Made by a program: the position numbers and the translations under genes. This document shows positions 32,141 to 39,589 of a stretch of DNA of 40,477 nt, piece after piece; the first letter of the stretch is position 1; the number at the start of each line of letters is the position of its first letter. This stretch comes from Acidobacteriota bacterium (GTDB lineage: Bacteria; Acidobacteriota; Thermoanaerobaculia; Thermoanaerobaculales; Sulfomarinibacteraceae). Where the stretch lies: the NCBI GenBank assembly GCA_015493585.1, contig WGCW01000105.1, forward strand, positions 1-40,477, in the 5' to 3' direction. The notes below the pieces were generated by a model, which was not told the DNA's origin, did no database searches, and saw only the letters and a program-made list of their open reading frames with translations.

Positions 32141-32146
32141 TACAAT
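32141..32146 (+). promoter_or_regulatory. -10 element immediately before the GT2 gene
   Basis: TACAAT (32141-32146) ends six nucleotides before GTG 32153, the position expected for transcription starting exactly at the start codon. There is no Shine-Dalgarno site. No good -35 is visible. Confidence 0.5.
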
Positions 32147-32152
32147 GCGCGG

Positions 32153-32896
32153 GTGAGCGAGAACGGCGTTTGGTCTGAGCGGGCGGCCGGGTCCGGGAAG
32201 TTGATTCCCGAACTGTCGGCGGTGATGCCGGCGTACAACGAGGAGGCGATCCTGCCCCTGTCGGTCGGCGAGGCGGTCGAGGCGCTTGAGGAGCTGTGCG
32301 ACCGCTGGGAGCTGATCGTCGTCGACGATGGTTCGACCGACCGGACGCCGCAGATCCTTGCCGGTCTCGCGGCAAAGGAGCCGCGGATCCGGGTCTTGAC
32401 TCAGCGGCCAAATCAGGGGTACACGAAGGCGTTGATCCGCGGGTTCGGAGCAGCGCGGTACGAGGCCGTGTTCTACACCGACGCCGATGCCCAGTTCGAC
32501 CTCAGGGAGATCGCTCGCCTGTATCCGCTGCTTGAAGATGTCGATATGGTGGCCGGCTACCGGGACGGACGGAAAGATCCGTGGGTGCGGCTGCTGACGT
32601 CGGCGGTCTACAACCGGCTGCAATCGTGGGTGCTCGGTGTGGACGCACGGGATGTCAACTGTGCGTTCAAACTCTTCAAGAAGTCGTTCTTCGACCGGAT
32701 CGAGCTCGCCAGCGATGGCTTCCTGATCGATGCGGAGCTGTACGCCAGGGCCAAGCGCGCCGGGATGACGTGGACGCAAACCGGCGTGACGCACCGGCCG
32801 CGCGAAAAGGGCTCGACGACCGTCCACCTGAGCACGATCACGGAAACGTTGCGGGAGCTGTGGCGGCTCCGGCGGGAGCTCGCGTCCTCGTCATGA
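32153..32896 (+). CDS. Family 2 glycosyltransferase (dolichol-phosphate mannosyltransferase-like)
   Basis: The 247-residue product is a GT-A fold enzyme. AVMPAYNEE opens the nucleotide-binding region, ELIVVDDGSTDRT follows, and DADAQFD is the metal-binding DxD motif. QRPNQGYTKALIRGFGAARY and DVNCAFKLFKK are typical of the DPM1/polyprenyl-phosphate group. It should load a sugar onto a polyprenyl phosphate at the inner face of the membrane for the next gene's product. GTG 32153 is the only start that keeps the first beta strand; it lacks a ribosome site and may be leaderless. The gene ends in an ATGA overlap with the GT39-like gene. Confidence 0.88.
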   Translation: MSENGVWSERAAGSGKLIPELSAVMPAYNEEAILPLSVGEAVEALEELCDRWELIVVDDGSTDRTPQILAGLAAKEPRIRVLTQRPNQGYTKALIRGFGAARYEAVFYTDADAQFDLREIARLYPLLEDVDMVAGYRDGRKDPWVRLLTSAVYNRLQSWVLGVDARDVNCAFKLFKKSFFDRIELASDGFLIDAELYARAKRAGMTWTQTGVTHRPREKGSTTVHLSTITETLRELWRLRRELASSS

Positions 32897-34401
32897 GGAT
32901 CAGCCGCAAGTACTGGCTCCTCCTCCTCGGGTTCCTTCTGCTGCATGCCGTCCTTGCCGCCACGTTGCCGGTGTCTGGTGATGAGGCGTACTACTGGGAT
33001 TGCTCGCGCCACGTCGCCTGGAGTTACTTCGATCAGCCGCCGCTGGTCATCTGGGCGATGGTACCTTTCCGGCTCGTGCTCGGTGACACACGCCTCGCGG
33101 TGCGCTCACCGGCCCTCCTTTTCAGTTTCCTGCTGGGGCTCTTTCTCCTCGGTCTGATCCGGCGGCTGGGAGGCGGGGAGCGGGAGGCGTCATGGGCCTA
33201 CATCGTGCTTCACGGGATGCCGCTGTTCTTCCTCGGGGCGTTCTACACCTCGACCGACATCGGAATGACGGCGCTCTGGGTGGCTGCCACGTGGGCGGCC
33301 GTTGCGCTCGCGCAGGGGGAGACAAAGGCGTGGTGGGGTTTCGGTGTGGCGATTGGGCTTGGCTTTCTCGCCAAGTTTCCCATTGTGCTGGTGCTGCCAG
33401 CTTTGCTCCCCGTCCTGCTGACTCGCGAGGGACGCCGCCAGCTCCTGACGCTCAGGCCGTACGCCGCCGCAGCGGTGGCCACCGTTTTGACCGCTCCCGT
33501 GTGGATCTGGGGGGCGCGCCACAACTGGGCGAACATCACCTTCCAGCTGGAGGGAAGGCATTCAGTTCACGCGATCGGGTTGAGGTACCTGCTGGAGTTC
33601 ATCGGCGCCAACCTGCTGCTGGCGACGCCGTTTCTGGCGATCGCCATCGCTGTGGCGTGGTGGCGGGGCTGGCACAGGCGGGATCCGGGATGGTTCGCAG
33701 CGCTTGTTGCAGCAGTCGCTCCGTTGGGCGCCTTCGGCCTGGTCGCCCTCCGGGAACGGGTCGGGGCGCACTGGGGCGGCCCCGGTCTCGTCATCGGCAT
33801 CGCCCTCCTTGCGCTCGTGGCGTTCCGGGGAAGGAAGACGCTGGTCGTACTCGGGATGGCGACCGGGCTGTTGCTCTCGGTGCTGGTCGTTGGGATCGCG
33901 CTGATGCCGGAGCGCGTGTGCACGCTGCACTGGTCGTATCGCGGGAGCCCGCACCACATCAATACATCGAAGCTGGCAGCGGCCATCGGCAACCGCGAAA
34001 TTGTCCGGGACCTCGAGGCGAGGCTTGAGCCCGGCGAGCTCGTGGCGTCGGAGAGCTACACGACCGTCCACCTGCTGGCGTTTCTGTCCCGGGGCGCGCT
34101 CCAGACCCGGCTGGCCGATATCAACCATGGAAAGCATGGGCTGGCGTCGCTGTACTGGTACCCGCCGGAAGCTCTGCGCGGGAGGAACGTTCTCTTCGTC
34201 ACGGAGAAAGAGGGGCTCGACGTACCGTTGAGGCATCTGTTCGCAACGGTGCAGGAAGAGGCGCCGATCGTCATCCGGCGCAACGGAAGGGTCATCCGGA
34301 CGCTGAAGGTCTACGCCTGCACCTCTCTGAAGGACCCGGAAGGAAGCTTCACCCGCCTGGCTTCGACCCGAACGGCGCACCGTTTCGCTCCGGCCGGGTG
34401 A
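32893..34401 (+). CDS. ArnT/PMT-like glycosyltransferase (GT39/GT83 family)
   Basis: The 502-residue product is an integral membrane glycosyltransferase of the C fold. The catalytic loop SGDEAYYWDCSRHVAWSYFD followed by QPPLVIW (about residues 27-53) contains the acidic pair and the family's D-x-P-P signature, here with Gln before PP. About ten or more hydrophobic helices follow to residue 350, then a soluble periplasmic tail (about 355-500). It should transfer a sugar from the polyprenyl-phosphate donor, presumably made by the overlapping GT2 gene, to lipid, glycan or protein outside the inner membrane. The acceptor is not known. Start and stop codons of the pair overlap (ATGA). Confidence 0.88.
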   Translation: MRISRKYWLLLLGFLLLHAVLAATLPVSGDEAYYWDCSRHVAWSYFDQPPLVIWAMVPFRLVLGDTRLAVRSPALLFSFLLGLFLLGLIRRLGGGEREASWAYIVLHGMPLFFLGAFYTSTDIGMTALWVAATWAAVALAQGETKAWWGFGVAIGLGFLAKFPIVLVLPALLPVLLTREGRRQLLTLRPYAAAAVATVLTAPVWIWGARHNWANITFQLEGRHSVHAIGLRYLLEFIGANLLLATPFLAIAIAVAWWRGWHRRDPGWFAALVAAVAPLGAFGLVALRERVGAHWGGPGLVIGIALLALVAFRGRKTLVVLGMATGLLLSVLVVGIALMPERVCTLHWSYRGSPHHINTSKLAAAIGNREIVRDLEARLEPGELVASESYTTVHLLAFLSRGALQTRLADINHGKHGLASLYWYPPEALRGRNVLFVTEKEGLDVPLRHLFATVQEEAPIVIRRNGRVIRTLKVYACTSLKDPEGSFTRLASTRTAHRFAPAG

Positions 34402-34408
34402 GCCGTGG

Positions 34409-34414
34409 TATCTT
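34409..34414 (+). promoter_or_regulatory. -10 element immediately before ccmA
   Basis: TATCTT (34409-34414) ends seven nucleotides before ATG 34422. It would start a ccm transcript at or next to the ccmA start codon, just after the end of the glycosyltransferase gene. No good -35 is visible. Confidence 0.4.
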
Positions 34415-34421
34415 CCCGTTC

Positions 34422-35051
34422 ATGGGCGGGGGGATCACGATCGAGTTCGAGGATCTGGCCAAGCGGTTCGATATGCGGGTCGTCTTCCGGAGTGTGTCCG
34501 GGCGCGTCGCCCCCGGTGAAGTCCTGGCGGTGACAGGTCCGAACGGATCGGGGAAGTCGACGCTGGTGACGATCCTGTGCGGTCTCGTGCGGGCGACCCG
34601 GGGACGGGTCCTGTACCGTGAGGGGAGCGGTGAGATCCCCCGGGAAAGCTGGCGCGATCACCTCGGGATCGTCGCACCGGCGATGAGCCTGTACGAGGAG
34701 CTCGACGCGCTGGAGAACCTGCGCTTCTTCGCGCTGGTCCGTGGTGTGGACGATGCGGAGACACGGTGCCGGGCGTCGTTGGAGCGGGTTGGGCTCGATC
34801 CGGACCGCACGACGCCGGTTCGAGGTTTTTCGACTGGGATGCATCAGCGGTTGAAAATTGCGCAAGCCGTGCTCCACGATCCCCAGGTTCTGTTCCTCGA
34901 CGAGCCGGGTGCCAACCTCGATCCGGCCGGCCAGGACTGGCTGGAGAAGCTGGTGGCCTCCGAGCGGGACGCGGGCAAGACGATCGTGCTGGCGACGAAC
35001 GATCTCCGGGAGATGGAATGGGGGACGAGCCGTGTGGCGCTATCTGGCTGA
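34422..35051 (+). CDS. ccmA: Heme exporter ATPase CcmA
   Basis: The 209-residue product is a compact ABC ATPase: Walker A GPNGSGKST, the signature region FSTGMHQRLKIAQAV (LSGGQ replaced by FSTGM, as in CcmA-like proteins), and Walker B VLFLDEPGANLDP. Size and neighbours fit CcmA, which with CcmB and CcmC drives release of heme-loaded CcmE. ATG 34422 fits the family's start (ITIEFEDLAKRF); an in-frame GTG at 34398 is an alternative. Neither has a ribosome site. The end overlaps ccmB by 20 nt. Confidence 0.9.
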   Translation: MGGGITIEFEDLAKRFDMRVVFRSVSGRVAPGEVLAVTGPNGSGKSTLVTILCGLVRATRGRVLYREGSGEIPRESWRDHLGIVAPAMSLYEELDALENLRFFALVRGVDDAETRCRASLERVGLDPDRTTPVRGFSTGMHQRLKIAQAVLHDPQVLFLDEPGANLDPAGQDWLEKLVASERDAGKTIVLATNDLREMEWGTSRVALSG

Positions 35052-35712
35052 AGCGGGCGCCGTGTTCGCCAAGGATATGCGGACGGAGCTGCGAACGCGC
35101 GTGGCGTTCAACGCGTTGGGGCTTTTCGCGATCACGACGCTTGCAGCGGTTTCCTACACGATCGGGCCGTACCGGATCGCCGAGGCCGACCGGCCGTACC
35201 TGTTGTCCGCGCTGTTGTGGATCGTCATCTTCTTTGCCGCGATGGCGGGTCTCGACCGCTCGTTCGTCAAGGAGGAGGACTCCCACACGGCGGCGCTCCT
35301 GCGGCTCTCGGCGCGGCCGCTCGTCGTCTGGGGCGGCAAGCTCCTGTTCAACGTGGTCGTGCTCGATCTCCTGATGGTCATTCTCGTGCCGTTGTACGTC
35401 GTGCTGATGGGTTTCGAGGTCCGGTCCATTACCGGTCTGGTCTGGATTCTTCTCGCTGGAGGTTATACCCTGGCAGTGACGACAACGATCGTGGCGGCCA
35501 TCATCGCCCGTGCGTCATCGCGCGGCGCGCTGTTTTCGGTCCTGTCGTTGCCGTTGTTGCTTCCGCTGCTGATCTTCGTGATCCAGGGAACGAGGGCAGT
35601 GGCGGAAGGGTCGGCGGGGGGCGTGATCAGCGCCCTGCGGGCCGTGATCTCCCTGGGAGGCGTCATGACACTGGTTTCGATCGTGCTGTTTCCGGCGGTG
35701 TGGAATGAGTAG
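35032..35712 (+). CDS. ccmB: Heme exporter permease CcmB
   Basis: The 226-residue product has six predicted helices and matches CcmB in size and motifs: AGAVFAKDMRTELRTRVAFN at the start, AGLDRSFVKEEDSHTAALLR in the first cytoplasmic loop, and LPLLLPLLIFVIQGTRAVAE. The start GTG 35032 lies inside the end of ccmA. CcmB forms the membrane channel of CcmABCD in the inner membrane. The stop overlaps ccmC by eight nucleotides. Confidence 0.9.
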   Translation: MWRYLAEAGAVFAKDMRTELRTRVAFNALGLFAITTLAAVSYTIGPYRIAEADRPYLLSALLWIVIFFAAMAGLDRSFVKEEDSHTAALLRLSARPLVVWGGKLLFNVVVLDLLMVILVPLYVVLMGFEVRSITGLVWILLAGGYTLAVTTTIVAAIIARASSRGALFSVLSLPLLLPLLIFVIQGTRAVAEGSAGGVISALRAVISLGGVMTLVSIVLFPAVWNE

Positions 35713-36385
35713 CCGGCGGCCGTTTGCTGAGATCCTCAAGTGGATCCTGTTCGTTTGGATCGGTGTGATCATCTGGGCCGCGTTCTTCTATGCGCCAGCG
35801 GCTGCCGGGTTCAAGGGGCAGTCGAGCCGGATCGTGTTCTTCCACGTCCCCGTGGCGTGGGTGGCGACCCTTGCGTTTTTGGTGTCGTGCGTTGCGTCGA
35901 TCCGCTACCTCAAGACACGTTCCGTGGCCGACGACATCCGCGCTGAGGTCGCGAGCTCGCTCGGCCTGCTCTTCGCCGTGCTCGCGACCGTGACCGGATC
36001 AATCTTTGCGCGGATCATGTGGGGCTCGTACTGGAACTGGGATCCTCGGGAAACCTCGATCACGTTTCTCCTGCTGATCTACGCCGCCTATTTCGCCCTC
36101 CGGGCCGCCGTAGCCGATCCGGAGCGCCGGGCCTCGCTGGCCGCAGTCTATTCGATCCTGGCGTTCGTGACGGTGCCGTTCCTGGTCTTCGTCGTGCCAA
36201 GGATCTACTGGTCGCTGCATCCGGATACCATCATCAATGCGCAGGCGAAGATCAAGATGGGCTCGCACATGTTCGAGGTCCTGATGGGCTCGCTGGTGGG
36301 ATTTTCGGGGCTCTTCGTATGGTTGTACACTGTGGCGTGCCGGATTGAGACGATCCGGCGCCGCCGGCAGCAGGAGGTGCTGTAA
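35705..36385 (+). CDS. ccmC: Heme transport protein CcmC
   Basis: The 226-residue product has six helices and the heme-handling tryptophan-rich (WWD) loop MWGSYWNWDPRETSI at about residues 100-115, flanked by the conserved heme-ligand His residues (FFHVPVAW, about residue 47, and MGSHMFEV, about residue 183). CcmC receives heme and loads it onto CcmE at the periplasmic face. In this protein the Asp is followed by PRETS, the form also found in CcsA-like proteins. It overlaps ccmB by eight nucleotides. Confidence 0.93.
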   Translation: MSSRRPFAEILKWILFVWIGVIIWAAFFYAPAAAGFKGQSSRIVFFHVPVAWVATLAFLVSCVASIRYLKTRSVADDIRAEVASSLGLLFAVLATVTGSIFARIMWGSYWNWDPRETSITFLLLIYAAYFALRAAVADPERRASLAAVYSILAFVTVPFLVFVVPRIYWSLHPDTIINAQAKIKMGSHMFEVLMGSLVGFSGLFVWLYTVACRIETIRRRRQQEVL

Positions 36386-36499
36386 ATGAATGACCTGCTG
36401 GGGATCATGTTGGTGACGCTCATTATCTGGGCCGGGCTGTTCAGTTATCTCTACCGGCTCGACCGGAAGGTCAGACGTCTGGAAAGGGAAGATCTGTGA
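36386..36499 (+). CDS. ccmD: CcmD-like small membrane protein
   Basis: The 37-residue product starts MNDLLGIMLVTLIIWAGLFS, a single transmembrane helix, and then has a charged tail (RLDRKVRRLEREDL). Size, topology and place between ccmC and ccmE fit CcmD, which holds holo-CcmE to CcmC and CcmAB. GGAGG lies eight nucleotides before the ATG, and the stop overlaps the ccmE start (GTGA). Sequence similarity among CcmD proteins is weak, so position carries most of the weight. Confidence 0.78.
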   Translation: MNDLLGIMLVTLIIWAGLFSYLYRLDRKVRRLEREDL

Positions 36500-36906
36500 G
36501 CGATCCGAAGAAACAGCGGAAACTGTGGTACGCCATCGGAGGCGTGCTATTGATCGCGTTCATCGCCTTTGGCGCAACCTCGTTCAAGTCCAACCTCACA
36601 CCGTACGTCTCGTTCGATGCTGCGATGTCCGGCCACCAGAAGGTCCAGGTGGCGGGTGAGCTGGTGCAGGGCTCGTCGGCGTACGTCAAGGATGCCAACG
36701 AGCTGAGCTTCATGATGACGAACAAGAAGGGCGAGCAGATGCGCGTCCTCTACAAGGGTGTCAAGCCGGGGAACTTCGAGGACGCGAAGGAGATCGTCGT
36801 CATCGGGAGCTACCACGACGGCGCCTTTCACGCCACGCAGATGCTCGTTAAGTGTCCCTCCAAGTACCAGGGGCTCGAAGAATCGGGTGCCACGAGCGCT
36901 TCATGA
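36496..36906 (+). CDS. ccmE: Heme chaperone CcmE, CxxxY type
   Basis: The 136-residue product has an N-terminal membrane anchor (LWYAIGGVLLIAFIAFGA) and the OB-fold beta barrel of CcmE (KVQVAGELVQGSSAYVKDAN and DAKEIVVIGSYHDGAFHATQ). At the heme-attachment site the usual H-x-x-x-Y is C-P-S-K-Y, with Cys120 and Tyr124. This CxxxY form is known from archaea and from Desulfovibrio, where Cys replaces His as the covalent heme ligand and the system lacks CcmH. The start GTG overlaps the ccmD stop. Confidence 0.92.
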   Translation: MSDPKKQRKLWYAIGGVLLIAFIAFGATSFKSNLTPYVSFDAAMSGHQKVQVAGELVQGSSAYVKDANELSFMMTNKKGEQMRVLYKGVKPGNFEDAKEIVVIGSYHDGAFHATQMLVKCPSKYQGLEESGATSAS

Positions 36907-36946
36907 CGGCCCGTGGTGTGAGACGAGCCGGTCTGCGCCGGGCGGC

Positions 36947-36975
36947 TTGTTCTTGTAAATCAGAATCGTTATCAT
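36947..36975 (+). promoter_or_regulatory. Promoter upstream of ccmF
   Basis: TTGTTC (36947-36952) and TATCAT (36970-36975) are separated by exactly 17 nt in a locally AT-rich stretch. It lies in the 111-nt gap between ccmE and ccmF and would start transcription near 36982. Confidence 0.6.
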
Positions 36976-36983
36976 TGATCCCG

Positions 36984-37007
36984 ATGCGCGCGTCTGCGTG
37001 CCGGTAA
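36984..37007 (+). CDS. Seven-codon ORF upstream of ccmF
   Basis: ATG 36984 begins eight nucleotides after the -10 hexamer and encodes MRASACR before a TAA. The ccmF ribosome site GGGAGG begins right after the stop. It could be translated as a leaderless regulatory peptide (with a Cys codon) or be accidental. Confidence 0.25.
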   Translation: MRASACR

Positions 37008-37017
37008 GGGAGGGTTG

Positions 37018-39561
37018 ATGTACTACCCCGGGTCCATACTGCTCTGGGCCGCGTTTGTCTTCGGCATCTTTTCGACGGTGGCCTACGGGCTCTCCTTGAA
37101 GGACGATCGCTGGAGGCACACCGCCCGCCAGACCTACCTCATCATGACGGTGGCGGCCGTGATTGCCTCCGGTCTCCTGATGTACCTGTTCCTGACGCAC
37201 GATTACCGGCTGTTCTACGTGACGGCGTACTCGGATAACAGCCTGCCCTGGCAATACCTCATTTCAAGCTTCTGGGCGGGACAAGAGGGAAGCTTCCTCC
37301 TGTGGGTCTTCTTTGCCGCCCTCCTCGGTCTGCCGCTGATGCGTTACGCCCGCCACTACGAATCGCGGGCGATGATCTTCTACAACCTGACCGTCCTTTC
37401 GTTGATCCTCCTGCTCGTCAAGCAGGACCCGTTCCGCTTTCACCAGGGGTTGACCGCCGCAAAAATTCCGATGGATGGCGCGGGGCTCAACCCGTTGCTC
37501 CAAAACCCGTGGATGGTCATTCACCCGCCGGTGATGTTTCTCGGGTATGCCGCGATGGCGGTGCCGTTCGCCTTCGCGATGGCGGCACTGTGGATGCGGC
37601 GGTACGACGAGTGGACGAAGGCCTCGATGCCTTGGGTGCTTCTGGCGTTCGTGACCCTCGGGACGGCGATCATGTTGGGAGCGTACTGGTCGTACGAAAC
37701 GCTGGGCTGGGGCGGGTACTGGGGGTGGGATCCCGTCGAGAACGCCTCGCTCGTGCCGTGGCTGATGACGGCGGCGCTCGTGCACGGGCTGGTGCTCCAG
37801 AGGGGACGGAAGCGGTTCCGCCGTCTCAACCTCGTCCTCGCGGTCCTGGCCTACCTCTTCGTCGTGTACGGGACGTTCTTGACGCGTTCCGGCGTACTGG
37901 CCAATTTCTCCGTACACTCCTTCGTCGATCTCGGCATCACGGCGTGGCTCGTGTTCAACCTCGTTTTCTTCCTCACGGTATCCATCGCCTTCCTTGCGTA
38001 CCGCTGGCGGGAGATTCCGGCCGAATCGGGTGACGAGCCGTTCTTCTCGTTGACGATCTTTTCCGTGATCGGGATCATCCTGCTCCTGGCGACCGGGCTG
38101 ATGGTTGCGTTTGGCACGTCGGCGCCGCTGATCACGGAGCTGTTCACCAAGCCTGCCCAGGTTGGCCCCCACTTCTATAACCGGGTGGGCCTGCCACTGG
38201 CGATGGCGCTCGCGCTGATTCTGGGCATCGTGCCGTTCCTCGCGTGGAAAGGACCAGTTCCCTCCGCCCGCCGGCGGCTTGCGGCTGTTCTTGGCATCAC
38301 GATCGTCCTGACGGCTTTGGCCGTATTCCTTGGTGTCCGGCAGCCGCTCTTCATCGCCTATGTGGCGGTGGCGCTCTTCGCCATCGTCGCCAACGTCGAC
38401 GAGTTGATCCGGCGCTCGCACGGAGGGGGCTGGAAGGCCGCCGGTGGACCGCTGACCCACATCGGCGTTGGCGTCATGTTGCTAGCCTTCCTGATCTCCG
38501 GCGTCTACTCGGAGCGCGTCAAGCTCCGGCTCGTCCAAGGACGCCCGGTCAAGGCGCTTGGCTACACGCTGACGTTTGAAGGTGTCGAACGTCCGACGCC
38601 TCAATCGCACAACGCCATGGTGGTCGATGTCACCTCGCCCAACGGCGAGCGTTACGTGCTCAAACCGCACATGTGGATCAACCGCAAGACCAACCAGCTG
38701 GTCGCAAACCCCGACATCAAGAGCTTCTTCGCGAGTGATCTCTACCTCGCACCGGCCCAGTACGACCCGGGGGAAGAGGCACCTGTCAGCGGCACATTGA
38801 CGCTTGGCAAAGATCAGCCGGTTTCGTTCCGGAATTGGCGTGTCGTGTTCAAAGGTTTCGATCTTTCCCGCCAGAACGCCGTTCCCGGAGCCATCACCGT
38901 CGGTTCTGTGATTGAGATCGACCGACCCGGTGAGAAGCCGGTCACGGTCGAACCGACGATCATTTCGACGAACGAAGGTGCACAGGCGATCCCCGTGGCG
39001 ATCCCTGGAACGGCGGCCGGAAAGATTCAGCTCAGCGGCTTGGACGCGAATACGGGCGTCATCAGGGTCCAGCTGCTCGGCCTGGGTGGCGGTGTTGCGC
39101 GCAAGGCGGTGCTCCATCCCGGGGAGAGCCTCAACTATCGCGGGGTGACGGCGGTCTTTGAGGGGTTCGATCTTTCCGGCTTCAAACCCGAGGTGGGGCG
39201 GATCCACATCGGGGTCAAGGTCCGGGTGACGCGGGATGGCAAAACGTACGCGCTGGAACCGAAATACCTGAAGGATGCAAAGACCGCCGAGCAGGTCATC
39301 CCTGCTGAGATCCCGCAAAGCGGCGGGCTCGCGCTGACGCTTGGAAGGATCGATGCTAACGGAGACGCCGTTGAGCTCGAGCTCTACGATCCATCGCTGC
39401 CACCCCAGCCGCCAGCTCCTGCGGCGCTCGTGCTGGACGTTTCGACCAAGCCGGGAATCTCCCTGGTATGGGTTGGAACGCTGATCGTCATCGCGGGGAT
39501 GGTGCTGGCCATGGTCTACCGCCGCAGGGATATCGCCTCGATCCCGCTCCGGGACGATTAG
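37018..39561 (+). CDS. ccmF: Cytochrome c-heme lyase CcmF with long C-terminal extension
   Basis: The 847-residue product is CcmF: the WWD heme-binding loop WGGYWGWDPVENASLVPW starts at Trp231, with HPPVMFLGYAAMAVPFAFAM before it and the expected multi-helix core to about residue 510. CcmF joins heme to apocytochrome c in the periplasm. It is about 200 residues longer than typical CcmF. The added part before the last helix (about 813-836) is periplasmic and holds two similar domains of about 90 residues (roughly 598-689 and 701-792), each containing VF-x-GFDLS, an EP strand, and IP-x-x-IP then L-x-x-x-DANG/T. ATG 37018 has GGGAGG four nucleotides upstream. No ccmG or ccmH follows. Confidence 0.93.
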   Translation: MYYPGSILLWAAFVFGIFSTVAYGLSLKDDRWRHTARQTYLIMTVAAVIASGLLMYLFLTHDYRLFYVTAYSDNSLPWQYLISSFWAGQEGSFLLWVFFAALLGLPLMRYARHYESRAMIFYNLTVLSLILLLVKQDPFRFHQGLTAAKIPMDGAGLNPLLQNPWMVIHPPVMFLGYAAMAVPFAFAMAALWMRRYDEWTKASMPWVLLAFVTLGTAIMLGAYWSYETLGWGGYWGWDPVENASLVPWLMTAALVHGLVLQRGRKRFRRLNLVLAVLAYLFVVYGTFLTRSGVLANFSVHSFVDLGITAWLVFNLVFFLTVSIAFLAYRWREIPAESGDEPFFSLTIFSVIGIILLLATGLMVAFGTSAPLITELFTKPAQVGPHFYNRVGLPLAMALALILGIVPFLAWKGPVPSARRRLAAVLGITIVLTALAVFLGVRQPLFIAYVAVALFAIVANVDELIRRSHGGGWKAAGGPLTHIGVGVMLLAFLISGVYSERVKLRLVQGRPVKALGYTLTFEGVERPTPQSHNAMVVDVTSPNGERYVLKPHMWINRKTNQLVANPDIKSFFASDLYLAPAQYDPGEEAPVSGTLTLGKDQPVSFRNWRVVFKGFDLSRQNAVPGAITVGSVIEIDRPGEKPVTVEPTIISTNEGAQAIPVAIPGTAAGKIQLSGLDANTGVIRVQLLGLGGGVARKAVLHPGESLNYRGVTAVFEGFDLSGFKPEVGRIHIGVKVRVTRDGKTYALEPKYLKDAKTAEQVIPAEIPQSGGLALTLGRIDANGDAVELELYDPSLPPQPPAPAALVLDVSTKPGISLVWVGTLIVIAGMVLAMVYRRRDIASIPLRDD

Positions 39562-39589
39562 CTCCCCGGATGCCAGCAGAAACGCCGTG

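Noticed and set aside
34810-34830. GGTTCGA stretch resembling a tRNA T-loop
   Set aside because: It lies within ccmA coding sequence and no acceptor, D or anticodon stems can be formed around it. No other tRNA candidate was seen.
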